The translations under genes were made by a program, and so were the position numbers. From positions 248,001 to 312,000 of the forward strand of contig NZ_JAHKQT010000023.1 of assembly GCF_018861145.1 (NCBI RefSeq): a stretch of 64,000 bases of DNA. Reading direction: 5' to 3'. Below the pieces are notes generated by a model. The model was not told where the DNA came from, did not search any database, and saw only the letters and a list, made by a program, of their open reading frames with translations. Positions 27,003 through 36,778 of the stretch are shown piece after piece (the stretch's first letter is position 1; each line of letters starts with the position of its first letter). Origin of the DNA: Poseidonibacter lekithochrous. Its GTDB lineage: Bacteria; Campylobacterota; Campylobacteria; Campylobacterales; Arcobacteraceae.

Positions 27003-27876
27003 TTTTCCTAGCCTCTATTTGTGAACAAATTGAAAGTGCTATTGATTGCTGAGTATTTCCACCAATATCAAAACCAACTGGAGCAAAAAATCTTCTGTCA
27101 TTTTCTAAGCCAAATTGTTCTATTTTACTTTGCATATTCTTTTTATTTCCCATCATTCCAATATATTCAACATTTGAATCAAGTAATGCTCTTAAATAAA
27201 TATCATCAGTTTTTGGACTATGACTTAATATTACTGATGCAGTATAAGAACTTAAATCCATTGTTAAAATATCTTCTAATTTTTCTAATTCAATTAGTTT
27301 ATCAGCATCTTCTACGTACTTATTCATTTTTATATCTATTATGGTTGTTTTCCAAGCCATAATATTTGCCATTTCAATAAGTGCTTTGACATGAACTCCT
27401 GAACCAAAGACTAATAAAGAATAAGGAGATTTTATAGTTTGATAGAATTCATCATATTCAAGTTTAGTATTACATTCTTCATTAAGAATTTTGTAGCTAT
27501 TATCTTTAATTGATCTTACAAGTGTTTTGCCTATATTTTTAAGAGATAAACCTAGTACTCCATAATTTTCACTTAGAAAAAAAGGCTGTGAAAAATATTT
27601 GCTATTTCCATGTCCGGATGACTCATCTTGTGCTACAGATTCAAAAATATAGGATTCTTTACTTTTTAAAATATTTTTTGAAATCTCTAAAATTTTATTA
27701 TGTAAAAAAGGACTTCCTAATACGCCAGTAAATTCGCCTATTGAATTTACAAGCATCATATTCCCAGGCTTTGCAAAAGTAGAACCAAGTGTTTCAATAA
27801 CACTTGTTCCTACTATATCTAAACCTTTTTGTTTACTATCTTCAATAAATTTTAAGTACTCTTTATTTAAAAACAT
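26989..27876 (-). CDS. xdhC: XdhC-family molybdo-hydroxylase maturation factor
   Basis: 295 residues in two blocks: an N-terminal XdhC/CoxI domain (GTSVIETLGSTFAKPGNMMLV) and a C-terminal Rossmann-like domain (SLLVFGSGVHVKALIEMANI; VEYIGMMGNKKNMQSKIEQFG). XdhC binds sulfurated molybdenum cofactor and inserts it into xanthine-oxidase-family enzymes. It begins three bases after the stop of the large subunit gene. The usual CxxC or single Cys used by some XdhC proteins is not obvious. Confidence 0.88.
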   Translation of the reverse strand: MFLNKEYLKFIEDSKQKGLDIVGTSVIETLGSTFAKPGNMMLVNSIGEFTGVLGSPFLHNKILEISKNILKSKESYIFESVAQDESSGHGNSKYFSQPFFLSENYGVLGLSLKNIGKTLVRSIKDNSYKILNEECNTKLEYDEFYQTIKSPYSLLVFGSGVHVKALIEMANIMAWKTTIIDIKMNKYVEDADKLIELEKLEDILTMDLSSYTASVILSHSPKTDDIYLRALLDSNVEYIGMMGNKKNMQSKIEQFGLENDRRFFAPVGFDIGGNTQQSIALSICSQIEARKNGKI

Positions 27877-27879
27877 TTT

Positions 27880-30012
27880 TTATCCAATTTTTATTGGCAT
27901 TGAAGTATATAATTTTCCTGTTGCATCAAAAATTGCATTTGGAACTGCTGCTAAAATTGGAGGCGTTCCAGGTTCACCAATACCACCAATTTTTTCACCA
28001 GAATTGATAATACTAACTTCAATATCAGGAGCATCTGAAATTCTAGTAACTGTGTAATCATAGAAGTTATTTTGAACTGTTGCCCCATCTTTTATTGTAA
28101 TTTCACTACTTAATAGAGTTGCAATTCCAAAGTTAATACTACTAATCATTTGATTTTCGACATTTTGAGGATTGAAAGCAAAACCACAATCAATAGAACA
28201 CCAGACCTTTTCTACTTTAAAATCATTTTTACTAACTCTAACTTTTGCAATCTGAGCACATATACTTCCAAATGATTCAACAATAGCTACACCATAACCA
28301 ACATTTTTCTCTTTTTTTCTATTTTTCCAATTTGCCTTTAAAGCAACATCGTCAAGTAAAGTTATAAATCTTTCATTACTTAGCATAGATTTTCTATATT
28401 CTATTGGATCTTTTTTAGCATATGCTGCTGCTTGGTCAATACTACATTCAACTGTTTGTGCTGATTGTGTATGTCCAACTGATCTCCACCAAAGTACAGG
28501 GATTGGTGATTCCATAACATGTGCTTGCATGTCATTATTATCAATATTATAGGGATGGGATGCTAGTCCTTCTTTTTGTGCACCATCAACACCATCTTTA
28601 AATCCAAAACCTTCAAATGGTGAACCTTTAAAAATAGATTGACTTGCAACTTTAGCATCAAAGGCCGTAATATCACCATGCTCATCTAAAGCTAATTTAA
28701 CTTTATTTTTATATTTAGGTCTATAGTTTCCAAGTTTTATATCATCTTCTCTAGTCCATAATGTAAGAACTGGGAAACCTTCATCTTTAGCTACATGAAG
28801 TCCATCTAAAATAAAGTCAAGATTAATAGCACCACGTCTTCCAAATGCTCCGCCTAAATATGGAGTATTGTAAGTGATATTTTCTGCTTTTACACCAAGA
28901 ACTTTAAGTGTTGCACCAAAAGTTAAAGTCTGAGATTGTGCTGATGACCATAGAGTTGCTTTACCATCTTTGTGATGTGCTGCAAAACTCAAAGGTTCCA
29001 TTGCGGCATGAGCTAAAAATGGAAAATCATAATCTAGTTCGATTACTTTTGAAGCTTCATTAAATGCCTCGGCAGAATTACCATCTTTTCGCATAGATGC
29101 TCCCTCTTTTTCCATAGCAGCAGCATACTCTTTATCCATATCAGCAGTACTAATCTTTGCAAAGTCTCCTAAATCCCAATCAACATTAATATCATTTAAA
29201 GCCTCTTTTGCAAGATACCATGAATCTGCAATAACAGCTATTCCTGATGGAATTTGTTTTACTTTTATAATCCCAGTTTTTTTCTCTAATGCACTAGCAT
29301 CAAAACTTTTAACTTTTGCACCAAAAACTGTAGGATGTAAAACTGCTGCATATTTTAAGTCATCAACCCTTGTATCTAACCCAAAATCAGCTTTTCCAGT
29401 AACTTTAGCCCAAGCTTCTTTAGGATGTCTTGAATGAGGTTTTCCTATAATTGTACAATCTTTTAAATGTTTTATTTTAGGATCTTTTGGAACTTTTATT
29501 GAAGGTAAATCAGCTATAAGTTCTCCAAAAGTAAAATCTTCTTTTGTTTTTTTATTTATAACTTTTGAATCTTTAGTTTTAATATCATAAACTCTTACAT
29601 TCCATTTTTTGGAAGCTGCTTCTTTTAACATAGTATTTAATGCAGACCCTATTTTTCTCATTTCTAATTGTTTTGCAACAATTGAGCTTGAACCGCCTGT
29701 AATCATAAGAGGACCATAAAAATGATTATAAACAGGAGCAACTTGTGCGCCTTTAAAATTAATCTCTTCCCAATTTACATTTAATTCTTCAGCAATACAC
29801 ATAGCTAAAGTAGTATATGTTCCTTGTCCCATTTCAACTTGTCCTATAATAAAATTAATTGTATTATCAGATTTGATTTCTACAAAAGCATTTGGCTCTA
29901 GAGGTTTTGCTACTGTTGTTTCTGCTGCTCTTGATTTAGTTGGAAGATAAAAACCAATTACAAACGCTGAACTTACAAGTGAAGTTGTTTTTAAAAAATC
30001 TCTTCTTTCCAT
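27880..30012 (-). CDS. Molybdopterin-binding subunit of periplasmic hydroxylase (IorB-like)
   Basis: 710 residues. A Tat signal (MERRDFLKTTSLVSSAFVIG) is followed by the two molybdopterin-binding aldehyde-oxidase domains: GQVEMGQGTYTTLAMCIAEE, GGAFGRRGAINLDF, PVLWWRSVGHTQSAQTVE and the catalytic-Glu region GGIGEPGTPPILAAVPNAI. This is the isoquinoline 1-oxidoreductase beta/membrane-bound aldehyde dehydrogenase class, which hydroxylates N-heterocycles or oxidises aldehydes in the periplasm. There is no FAD subunit and no adjacent cytochrome c gene to receive electrons, so the acceptor is unknown. It starts one base after the 2Fe-2S gene. Confidence 0.9.
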   Translation of the reverse strand: MERRDFLKTTSLVSSAFVIGFYLPTKSRAAETTVAKPLEPNAFVEIKSDNTINFIIGQVEMGQGTYTTLAMCIAEELNVNWEEINFKGAQVAPVYNHFYGPLMITGGSSSIVAKQLEMRKIGSALNTMLKEAASKKWNVRVYDIKTKDSKVINKKTKEDFTFGELIADLPSIKVPKDPKIKHLKDCTIIGKPHSRHPKEAWAKVTGKADFGLDTRVDDLKYAAVLHPTVFGAKVKSFDASALEKKTGIIKVKQIPSGIAVIADSWYLAKEALNDINVDWDLGDFAKISTADMDKEYAAAMEKEGASMRKDGNSAEAFNEASKVIELDYDFPFLAHAAMEPLSFAAHHKDGKATLWSSAQSQTLTFGATLKVLGVKAENITYNTPYLGGAFGRRGAINLDFILDGLHVAKDEGFPVLTLWTREDDIKLGNYRPKYKNKVKLALDEHGDITAFDAKVASQSIFKGSPFEGFGFKDGVDGAQKEGLASHPYNIDNNDMQAHVMESPIPVLWWRSVGHTQSAQTVECSIDQAAAYAKKDPIEYRKSMLSNERFITLLDDVALKANWKNRKKEKNVGYGVAIVESFGSICAQIAKVRVSKNDFKVEKVWCSIDCGFAFNPQNVENQMISSINFGIATLLSSEITIKDGATVQNNFYDYTVTRISDAPDIEVSIINSGEKIGGIGEPGTPPILAAVPNAIFDATGKLYTSMPIKIG

Positions 30013-30013
30013 C

Positions 30014-30469
30014 TTATGCCTCTTCTATCGCAGCTTTAATTGCTGTCTTGATTTTATTATAAGTTCCACATCTACAAATATTTCCATTCATAGCTGTTAA
30101 GATTTCACTATCACTTGGTTTTGCATTAGATTTTAATAATCCAGCTGCATTCATAATTTGTCCTGATTGACAATATCCACATTGAACAACATCTTCTTGT
30201 ACCCAGAACTTTTGAAGTTTTTGAACAGTTTTGTCTTCTTTTGTTTCAATAGTAGTAATTTGTGCATCATTTAATGTATTAATAGGTGTTGCACATGCTC
30301 TTGTTGCTACTCCATTTATTAATACTGTACATGCTCCACATTGTGCAACACCACATCCAAACTTTGTACCAGTAAGATTTAGAGTATCTCTTAATACCCA
30401 CAAAAGTGGTGTATCAGGATTTACATCAACTGAATAAACTTTTTTATCAACAGTTATTTTTATTGACAT
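30014..30469 (-). CDS. 2Fe-2S subunit of molybdo-hydroxylase (IorA-like)
   Basis: 151 residues with both clusters: plant-type ferredoxin motif GCGVAQCGACTVLINGVATRAC (Cys spread over ~22 residues) and the helical second cluster QCGYCQSGQIM and NICRCGTY. It relays electrons from the molybdenum centre. No signal peptide: it should be carried through Tat with the large subunit. First gene of the operon; AAAGGAAAAT precedes the ATG. Confidence 0.93.
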   Translation of the reverse strand: MSIKITVDKKVYSVDVNPDTPLLWVLRDTLNLTGTKFGCGVAQCGACTVLINGVATRACATPINTLNDAQITTIETKEDKTVQKLQKFWVQEDVVQCGYCQSGQIMNAAGLLKSNAKPSDSEILTAMNGNICRCGTYNKIKTAIKAAIEEA

Positions 30470-31108
30470 TTATTTTCCTTTTTATATGATTTTTATTTCA
30501 ATAATATCTAAAAGTTAGCACAATTCAAATATTAAAAAATACAAATAGCATGTCAATTACTACAAAATCTTGAATATTAGTTCCTAAGATTTAGAAACTA
30601 TCTATTATAAAACAACTGTTATTTAGAAATCAGAAGCTTCAACTTTTTTAACACACTATAGAAGTAACTTTATAAATCATTCATTAAATTTAATAAGTGG
30701 TGAAAATAGTGTTGAAATCCAAATAAATATTATAAATAAGATAATCTTATTATTTCAAAAGGAAATTGAAAACAAGACTTTAAAATAATTTACTTGATAT
30801 TAATACTTCTGTTCTTATACAAGAATAAGCACTTTTCCAATACGAAATATCTAGTAAATCTCTTGAAGACCTTATTACAACAGCTTTGTAAGAGACCAAA
30901 GTTCTTTTATTGAAATACAACTTTATTAATTTCTTTTAATCCTCATCTAACCAAACTATTAATAATCTGATCATCAGTAGGTTTAATAAATCCCATAGTA
31001 TTACTAACATTTTCATGCCCCACAAACTGTTCTTCAGGAAATTAATCACTGCTTTACATTCCTTCAAATATATGAGATAAATAATAAGTTCAAAACAAAG
31101 GATTTATT
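30470..31108. other. Intergenic region, island boundary
   Basis: About 640 bases with no intact gene. The left part should hold the promoter of the molybdo-hydroxylase operon. The right part contains the tyrosine-recombinase remnant at 30943-31041. Between them I see no ORF or RNA. Confidence 0.5.
30943..31041 (-). pseudogene. Tyrosine recombinase C-terminal remnant
   Basis: A 33-codon frame ends at TGA (30943-30945) and reads FPEEQFVGHENVSNTMGFIK, then PTDDQIINSLVR. The GHENVSNTM stretch looks like the catalytic His/Arg-to-Tyr end of phage-type integrases, but Tyr would be replaced by Phe and the frame is closed upstream by TAA. It is cut off just before the serine recombinase start. Confidence 0.5.
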
Positions 31109-31672
31109 ATGAATGTAGGTTATACAAGAGTTTCAACTTCAAGTCAAAATCTTGAGAATCAAATTAATCAACTTAAAAGTGTTGGTTGTAAAAAGATCTT
31201 CTCCGAAAAAAGGTCAGGAAAGAATGAATCAGATAGAGAACAGTTTAAGATTATGATGGATTTCGTAAGAGAAGGTGATGTACTTTATGTTACTAAACTT
31301 GATAGATTAGCAAGGTCTGTAATAGACCTTCATAATACTGCAAAGTTTTTACAAAATAAAGATGTAAACTTAAAAGTATTACATCAAAATATTGATACAA
31401 CATCACCAGCAGGGAGACTGTTATTTACAATGTTAGGTGCTATTACAGAATTTGAACGTGATTTAATAAATGAACGTGTTAGAGAAGGAATTGAAGCTGC
31501 AAAGAAAAAAGGTGTTCAGTTTGGTAGAAAAGCTATTCTGGGTACTGAAGAGAAAAAACTTATATACTCGCAGCATGAAAAAGGAAAGTCTGTTGAATGG
31601 TTATCTAAGTTCTTTCATGTAGCTCGTAATACAATCTATAGAGCAATTAAAGATATAGATAAAAAGAAGTAG
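31109..31672 (+). CDS. Serine recombinase (resolvase/invertase family)
   Basis: 187 residues: catalytic Ser in YTRVSTSSQ near the N terminus, Arg motifs LDRLARS and the late FERDLINERVREGIEAA, then a C-terminal helix-turn-helix (SVEWLSKFFHVARNTIYRAI). This is the small Hin/Pin/Tn3-resolvase type that inverts or resolves DNA. I found no obvious pair of crossover sites in the flanks. Strong start context (AAAGGATTTATT-ATG). It lies between an integrase remnant and the Wadjet operon, which fits a mobile defence island. Confidence 0.93.
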   Translation: MNVGYTRVSTSSQNLENQINQLKSVGCKKIFSEKRSGKNESDREQFKIMMDFVREGDVLYVTKLDRLARSVIDLHNTAKFLQNKDVNLKVLHQNIDTTSPAGRLLFTMLGAITEFERDLINERVREGIEAAKKKGVQFGRKAILGTEEKKLIYSQHEKGKSVEWLSKFFHVARNTIYRAIKDIDKKK

Positions 31673-31689
31673 TCAATTTGACTACTTCT
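31665..31689 (+). terminator. Hairpin over recombinase stop codon
   Basis: Arms 31665-31676 and 31678-31689 form a perfect 12-bp inverted repeat (GAAGTAGTCAA core) around one base. It contains the TAG stop of the recombinase. No T tract, so termination is likely but not certain. Confidence 0.5.
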
Positions 31690-31712
31690 ATATGTTCAAA
31701 AATTAAAGTCTA

Positions 31713-31763
31713 TTTGGAACAAGCTATTTTTTTGTAAAAACTGCTCAAAAAGTAAGAGAATAT
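31713..31763 (+). repeat. Dispersed repeat B, copy 2
   Basis: 51 bases, 44 of them matching 18219-18269 by eye. Placed just after the recombinase, which supports the idea that repeat B is part of a mobile element. Confidence 0.5.
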
Positions 31764-31851
31764 GGGAAATTAAATATTAAAGCTCTTGACTCTTTTTTTG
31801 TGCTTAAATATGTTCAATATTTGTTTTTATTAGTACTATTTAACTTGATAC

Positions 31852-32076
31852 CTAAACAAGATTACTCGACCAGATAAATGATGCACCTGAACCTGAAAAT
31901 TGTTCTTGAAAATTCATGTAAGATTTTTTATTATTAACACCAATTTCATCTTCTGTGAATTCTACAGCATTTCGCCAAGATTTATATATCTTATTTGATT
32001 GCCAATCTAGTGCATATTTATTTGAACCATTTACATTACAATCTTTTGTTATACGTTTATTTCCATTTTCTTCCAC
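31852..32076 (-). pseudogene. Small hypothetical fragment
   Basis: 74 codons from a GTG, but the frame runs further back (SIYDLSC before the GTG) to an upstream stop without an ATG. The sequence (WRNAVEFTEDEIGVNNKK, ending SGASFIWSSNL) is protein-like but has no family I know. Reads as the end of a broken gene between recombinase and Wadjet. Confidence 0.3.
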
Positions 32077-32190
32077 ACAACTTAAGTCATAAATGGAAAA
32101 TAAACTTTTTTAAATGGGTTCTCGAATTAATTCAACTTCATTTTTTTAGGTAATTTACAAGCTAAATACAATGACCCAAATGATAATATT

Positions 32191-33066
32191 TTATACGCTT
32201 AACATTTCTTGTTCAAGAGTTATTTTATTAGTTTTAATAAAATCTATTAATTCTTGTAATATAAAATCATCTTTTGATTCTATATTTTCATATTTTGTTT
32301 GATGTGAATAATCTTTTTTATAATCTTTTTCTTTTATTATTTTATAAATATTTTCAGGTATTAAAAAAGAGTGTTTTTTACACTTTTTTAGTCTTGGAAT
32401 AATTGTGTTTAAATAGATATTAATCCCTGCTAAATCAAAATCTCCAAAGTGTATATACTCTCCTTTAAAAGTTTCAAGCCACTTGTATTGATAGTTTGTT
32501 TTATACTCACTAATTGATAGGAATAAATACTTTTTATTTTCAGCAAATAAATGTTTATATTTTTTGATTTGCCATACTACTTGAGGATTTTCTACACCTA
32601 CTACAATCACATCATCAAGTAATTCTAACTTTGAAGAATAGTGCAAAAATAAGCCAGTTGCTTGTATATTTGGATAAAGATATTCTTTTTTATTATTGAA
32701 AGTAACTTCTAACTTATCTAATACAGCTATCATCAAGCCATTAAAACTTTTTGATTCTACTCTTTTTGTATCTGAATAATCATTAGCTACATCATCACGA
32801 CTTTTAGGTATTTCTTCTTGATTTATAAAGTGCTCTATATCTCTTAAAGATGTTACATTATATCCATTTGCTTTTATTACACCTAAGAGTGCTTTTTCAT
32901 CATTTAGGTATATTTTTACAGGTCTTTCTTCGCTAATTGATATACTATTGCAAGCTAATAATGCACTTAAGAGTTTTTTGTTTTTAAAAGTACTCTTAGA
33001 TATATATTTCTCTTCAAGTAGTATTTTTATAACTATAAAATTATTCTTAGTTATATTAATTGCCAT
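32191..33066 (-). CDS. jetD: Wadjet JetD, Toprim-type nuclease subunit
   Basis: 291 residues. The Toprim core is visible: Glu159 in VVGVENPQVV and the DxD pair Asp209/Asp211 in HFGDFDLAGINIYL. JetD is the subunit that cuts circular plasmid DNA after the JetABC motor has extruded it. The protein is shorter than the ~350-400 residues I remember for common JetD proteins, with a reduced N-terminal arm region. It is the last gene of the operon, 13 bases after jetC. Confidence 0.88.
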   Translation of the reverse strand: MAINITKNNFIVIKILLEEKYISKSTFKNKKLLSALLACNSISISEERPVKIYLNDEKALLGVIKANGYNVTSLRDIEHFINQEEIPKSRDDVANDYSDTKRVESKSFNGLMIAVLDKLEVTFNNKKEYLYPNIQATGLFLHYSSKLELLDDVIVVGVENPQVVWQIKKYKHLFAENKKYLFLSISEYKTNYQYKWLETFKGEYIHFGDFDLAGINIYLNTIIPRLKKCKKHSFLIPENIYKIIKEKDYKKDYSHQTKYENIESKDDFILQELIDFIKTNKITLEQEMLSV

Positions 33067-33079
33067 TACAAATCATCTC

Positions 33080-36000
33080 TTACCAGTCATCCATTGCATT
33101 TCTTGCATCAATTAAGTTAAGTTCAACATGATTAGAGCTCTCTCTAGTACCCATATATATTCTTGGATATGCTTCAATAATATCATCATCATTTGCAGCA
33201 GTACCGTTTATAAAAACAAATTCTAAGTGTTTTGCATATTTCATTAACTCAGTAAAATAATCTGCTGAAATTTGTCCAATTTCATCAATAATACAGTGAT
33301 ATGTTATATCTTCACTATTTACAAACTTATTTGCAACCATACGAAGTAAAGTAATATAAATAATAGCTTTTATCATAATAGAAGTACCATTACTTCCTAC
33401 ACTATCAAGTGTAGCTATTCCTTTTGTAACTTGTGCATTTTCACTAACATCAAAAGTTAGAGTACTAATATCAGCAACTGTAATACTTTTTTTGAAGGTT
33501 TTATCAAGTACTATTTTTAAATCTTGCGCTATTTTTACTAGTTCATTTTTTAATTCATCTGCTCTTTGACTTTTTTCATAACCTATAAGCATATTTGCAC
33601 TTAGCATATCACCAATACTCTCTATTTTACTTACAACTTCATCTTTTCCTATATCTTTAAAATTTAATCTAATAGAGTCAATTACTGCAATATTTTCAAT
33701 ACCTTTTCTAATAGTAAGATTTATCTTATTTACATCTTTTACAATACTATTAAAAGTACCTTTTATATGTGATATTTTACTTACAGCATCGTTAATAGCT
33801 TCTATTAACCTATGAAGTTGTAAACTAGTTCCTTCAATATCAAACTTTGTTTTAATAAAATCTACATAAGATTTAGCTATTAAAATATATTGTTCTATAT
33901 TGTCTTCAAAGCTGTTTATATCAAATTTTGTTTTTAATTGCATCATATTATCAGCAGGAATACCATCAATTACTTTTCCAGTTTCTAAAATAATAGTTTT
34001 TTCTCTATCAGTTTCTTGAGATAATAGAATTTTAAATCTTTCTAATATGTTAATATTTTTCTTACTTTTAAGAAGTAATACAATCTCATCATCACTATAA
34101 GCTTCATATATTTTATCAAGTTTTAGTTCAGATATTTCTAGTTCAAAGTTTTTAAAAGACTCATTATAATTCTTCCAAATATCTATTTCTTTTTCAATTT
34201 CTTTTAAATCAAGAGTAAGAACTGTAAGCTCTTTTTCAAAATAATCTCTATCCTTATCTCTTTGTTTAATCATTTGTTCATATTGTTCATTTAAAAAAGG
34301 AACTTTTTTATAGTTTGGCTCTACTTCATCTTTATATCTTATAACTAAGGCTCTGTTTTTATTAATATCTCTAAGAGATTTTTCTATGAGTTTTATATTT
34401 TTTTGATATGATTCAAGTTCATTGATATCAATGTTTTCTTTTTTCTTGATTTCATTATATATAGCATGAATTTCTTTATCTGAAGTATTTATAAGTTCTA
34501 AATATTTTTTATTTATACTTTTAATACTTTGTATACAAATATTTAATTCACCAGATAACTTTCTTTCATCATCTTCATATTTTTTATTAACTTTGAAAAT
34601 AAAAGCTGACTTGTTTTCTTTTATATTTGATATATACTCTTTTAGTGTTTGTAGTTGCTCTTTATCTTTTTTAAGGTTTTCTTTTTTATCAAGTATTGTT
34701 TTGTCAAGTTCATCTTTTAATCTTAGAATTTCATCTTCTAATCTTTTTGATTCGTTTCTAATTTTTATGTCATAATCTTTTACTTTTGGACTTAATTCAT
34801 AAGCAGCCCTAGTTTTTTCTTTAATTGTTTTGTCATATTTATTAGCAATTGTTTTTAGATTATCTTGTGAATTTTTATACCTAATATTATATCTTGATAC
34901 TAATTCATCATGTTGTTTTTGCAAAGATGTTTTATTGTTTTCAAGCGTTTCAATATCATATTTACTAGCAAGTGCTTCAATATTTCCATCAATTTTTAAG
35001 CCATAAAAAGTGTCATTACTCTGATGTACAGAATATTTTAAATTACGCTCATCAAATAAAATATCATCACTAGATAAGGCTAATATCTTTCTTTTATTTG
35101 GTACATCATTTTTATTTAAAAATCCAAATAAGTTGTTTTTATCAATATCTAGTTTTGCATTAACTTTTTCTAGTTTAGTACTAAGTTCAGCTTTATTTTT
35201 AATATATATACTAACTTCATTTTCAATTTTTATATTAGCTTCTTTTAGATTTTCATCTTTTTGTTTTTGAAGACCTTCTTTTTCACTTTCTAAAACTATA
35301 ACTTGGGATTCAATAGAGTTTTTTAAACTATCTAATCTTTGTATTTCTTCTTTGATTTTTTTTGTATTATTGTTCTCTAACGTTTGCTTTGGTAAATATG
35401 AAAGTGCAGTTTCATCTTGAGATATTTTCTTATCTAGTTTTGTATATTCAAGGTTTTTATCTTCAAGTTCTTTATCAAAAGAGCTTACACCTGTTTGTAT
35501 TTCAATCTCTTTATTTTTTGATAGGTTTAATAACTTATTGTTTAAATCATCTTTTTTATTATCAAGTTCTTGTTTTTCTATATCTTTTTTTTCATTTATA
35601 AGTGCAGTTTCTTTTTGTTTTTTTGTTTTTTCTTCTGCTTCAAGTTCTTCAATACTACTTGATATTGCACTTACTTTAATATTTAGTTCATTAAGTTTTT
35701 TTTCATACTCACTTTGTCTATTTTGCTCTTTTATTAAATTATCTATTCTATATTGTTGATGGAAGTTATTATAGTTTTTTTCATTTGTTTTAATCTCTAT
35801 ACTTAAATCTGAGATTTGAGAATTATAGTTATTTAGTTTAATTTTCCATTCATTTAAGAAGCTGTTTTTCTTATCACTTTTTATTTTTTGCTGTGCTAAT
35901 AAATCTAGATGATTATTGTTTATTACTTCTTTTATTCTGTCTTTGTTATAAGACATTGTTTCAAGTTCAAAGGTAGTTTTATCTATCTCATCACATAAAG

Positions 36001-36778
36001 CTTTATAAGAAATAATTGTATCATCAAGTTTTAATATTCTCTCTCTTCTATCCTCTATTAGTTCAAAATGAGCCACGTTTTTTAAAGCATCTGATAATTT
36101 ATTTTTAAAGTCTAAAATATCTAATGAGTACTCTTTTTCACCAATTAGTGAAATAAGCATATCTTTTATACCTTTATCTCTAACTGATGAATTTGAATAG
36201 ATATTAAAAAGGTATTTACCAAAAATATGTGCTGACTCTTCACTATCATAAAAAGAAAAATCAATATTTGGTTTATCTTTATTTGGAAGCATTCTATAGC
36301 TTTTTTTGCACATCATTTTTCTAAAAGTACTTACTGTTTCACTTTTATAATAAGTTAGAAAGTTTTTTGAACAATTTGCTAAAATTTCTTTTAAATTTAA
36401 ACATCTTTTATCTTCATCTAAATATAAAGTGCTTATATCTTCTTGGAAATTATGAATATTTATAAAGGTATGTTTTACTTTACCCTCATCTTTACTTAAT
36501 ATTAAAGCATTTCTTCCAATACTATTTTCATATATATAAATAAGATGCGAATACATACTATCTAAATGCCAATCATAGAAACTAAGTTCTTTATCAACAG
36601 GTCTAGTTTTAGATTTATCCATAGTATAAAAATAACATATAGCACTCATAACAGTAGTTTTTCCAACTCCTGAACTTCCAAGTAAAAGTGTAAAGTCATC
36701 AAGTAATACTCTTTCATTTGGAAAGTGTCCACTGTTTATAAATCTTATCTCTTTTAATCCAAGTTTATTAGAGTTCAT
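33080..36778 (-). CDS. jetC: Wadjet JetC, SMC-like ATPase
   Basis: About 1232 residues with the SMC/MukB-like order: Walker A GSSGVGKTT near residue 36, very long coiled coils (~250-900) interrupted by a hinge-like stretch (NVNAKLDIDKNNLFGFLNK ~ 540-600), then a C-terminal ATPase half with the signature region SVGSNGTSIM and Walker B IIDEIGQI. With JetA and JetB it forms the loop-extruding motor. I chose the ATG at 36778 over a TTG two codons upstream, because AGAGGA is properly spaced only for the ATG. It overlaps jetB by 11 bases. Confidence 0.92.
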   Translation of the reverse strand: MNSNKLGLKEIRFINSGHFPNERVLLDDFTLLLGSSGVGKTTVMSAICYFYTMDKSKTRPVDKELSFYDWHLDSMYSHLIYIYENSIGRNALILSKDEGKVKHTFINIHNFQEDISTLYLDEDKRCLNLKEILANCSKNFLTYYKSETVSTFRKMMCKKSYRMLPNKDKPNIDFSFYDSEESAHIFGKYLFNIYSNSSVRDKGIKDMLISLIGEKEYSLDILDFKNKLSDALKNVAHFELIEDRRERILKLDDTIISYKALCDEIDKTTFELETMSYNKDRIKEVINNNHLDLLAQQKIKSDKKNSFLNEWKIKLNNYNSQISDLSIEIKTNEKNYNNFHQQYRIDNLIKEQNRQSEYEKKLNELNIKVSAISSSIEELEAEEKTKKQKETALINEKKDIEKQELDNKKDDLNNKLLNLSKNKEIEIQTGVSSFDKELEDKNLEYTKLDKKISQDETALSYLPKQTLENNNTKKIKEEIQRLDSLKNSIESQVIVLESEKEGLQKQKDENLKEANIKIENEVSIYIKNKAELSTKLEKVNAKLDIDKNNLFGFLNKNDVPNKRKILALSSDDILFDERNLKYSVHQSNDTFYGLKIDGNIEALASKYDIETLENNKTSLQKQHDELVSRYNIRYKNSQDNLKTIANKYDKTIKEKTRAAYELSPKVKDYDIKIRNESKRLEDEILRLKDELDKTILDKKENLKKDKEQLQTLKEYISNIKENKSAFIFKVNKKYEDDERKLSGELNICIQSIKSINKKYLELINTSDKEIHAIYNEIKKKENIDINELESYQKNIKLIEKSLRDINKNRALVIRYKDEVEPNYKKVPFLNEQYEQMIKQRDKDRDYFEKELTVLTLDLKEIEKEIDIWKNYNESFKNFELEISELKLDKIYEAYSDDEIVLLLKSKKNINILERFKILLSQETDREKTIILETGKVIDGIPADNMMQLKTKFDINSFEDNIEQYILIAKSYVDFIKTKFDIEGTSLQLHRLIEAINDAVSKISHIKGTFNSIVKDVNKINLTIRKGIENIAVIDSIRLNFKDIGKDEVVSKIESIGDMLSANMLIGYEKSQRADELKNELVKIAQDLKIVLDKTFKKSITVADISTLTFDVSENAQVTKGIATLDSVGSNGTSIMIKAIIYITLLRMVANKFVNSEDITYHCIIDEIGQISADYFTELMKYAKHLEFVFINGTAANDDDIIEAYPRIYMGTRESSNHVELNLIDARNAMDDW

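Noticed and set aside
34593-35759. Plus-strand ORFs of 60-79 codons inside jetC
   Set aside because: Serine/Leu/Phe-rich shadows of the long coiled-coil coding frame, without ribosome sites.
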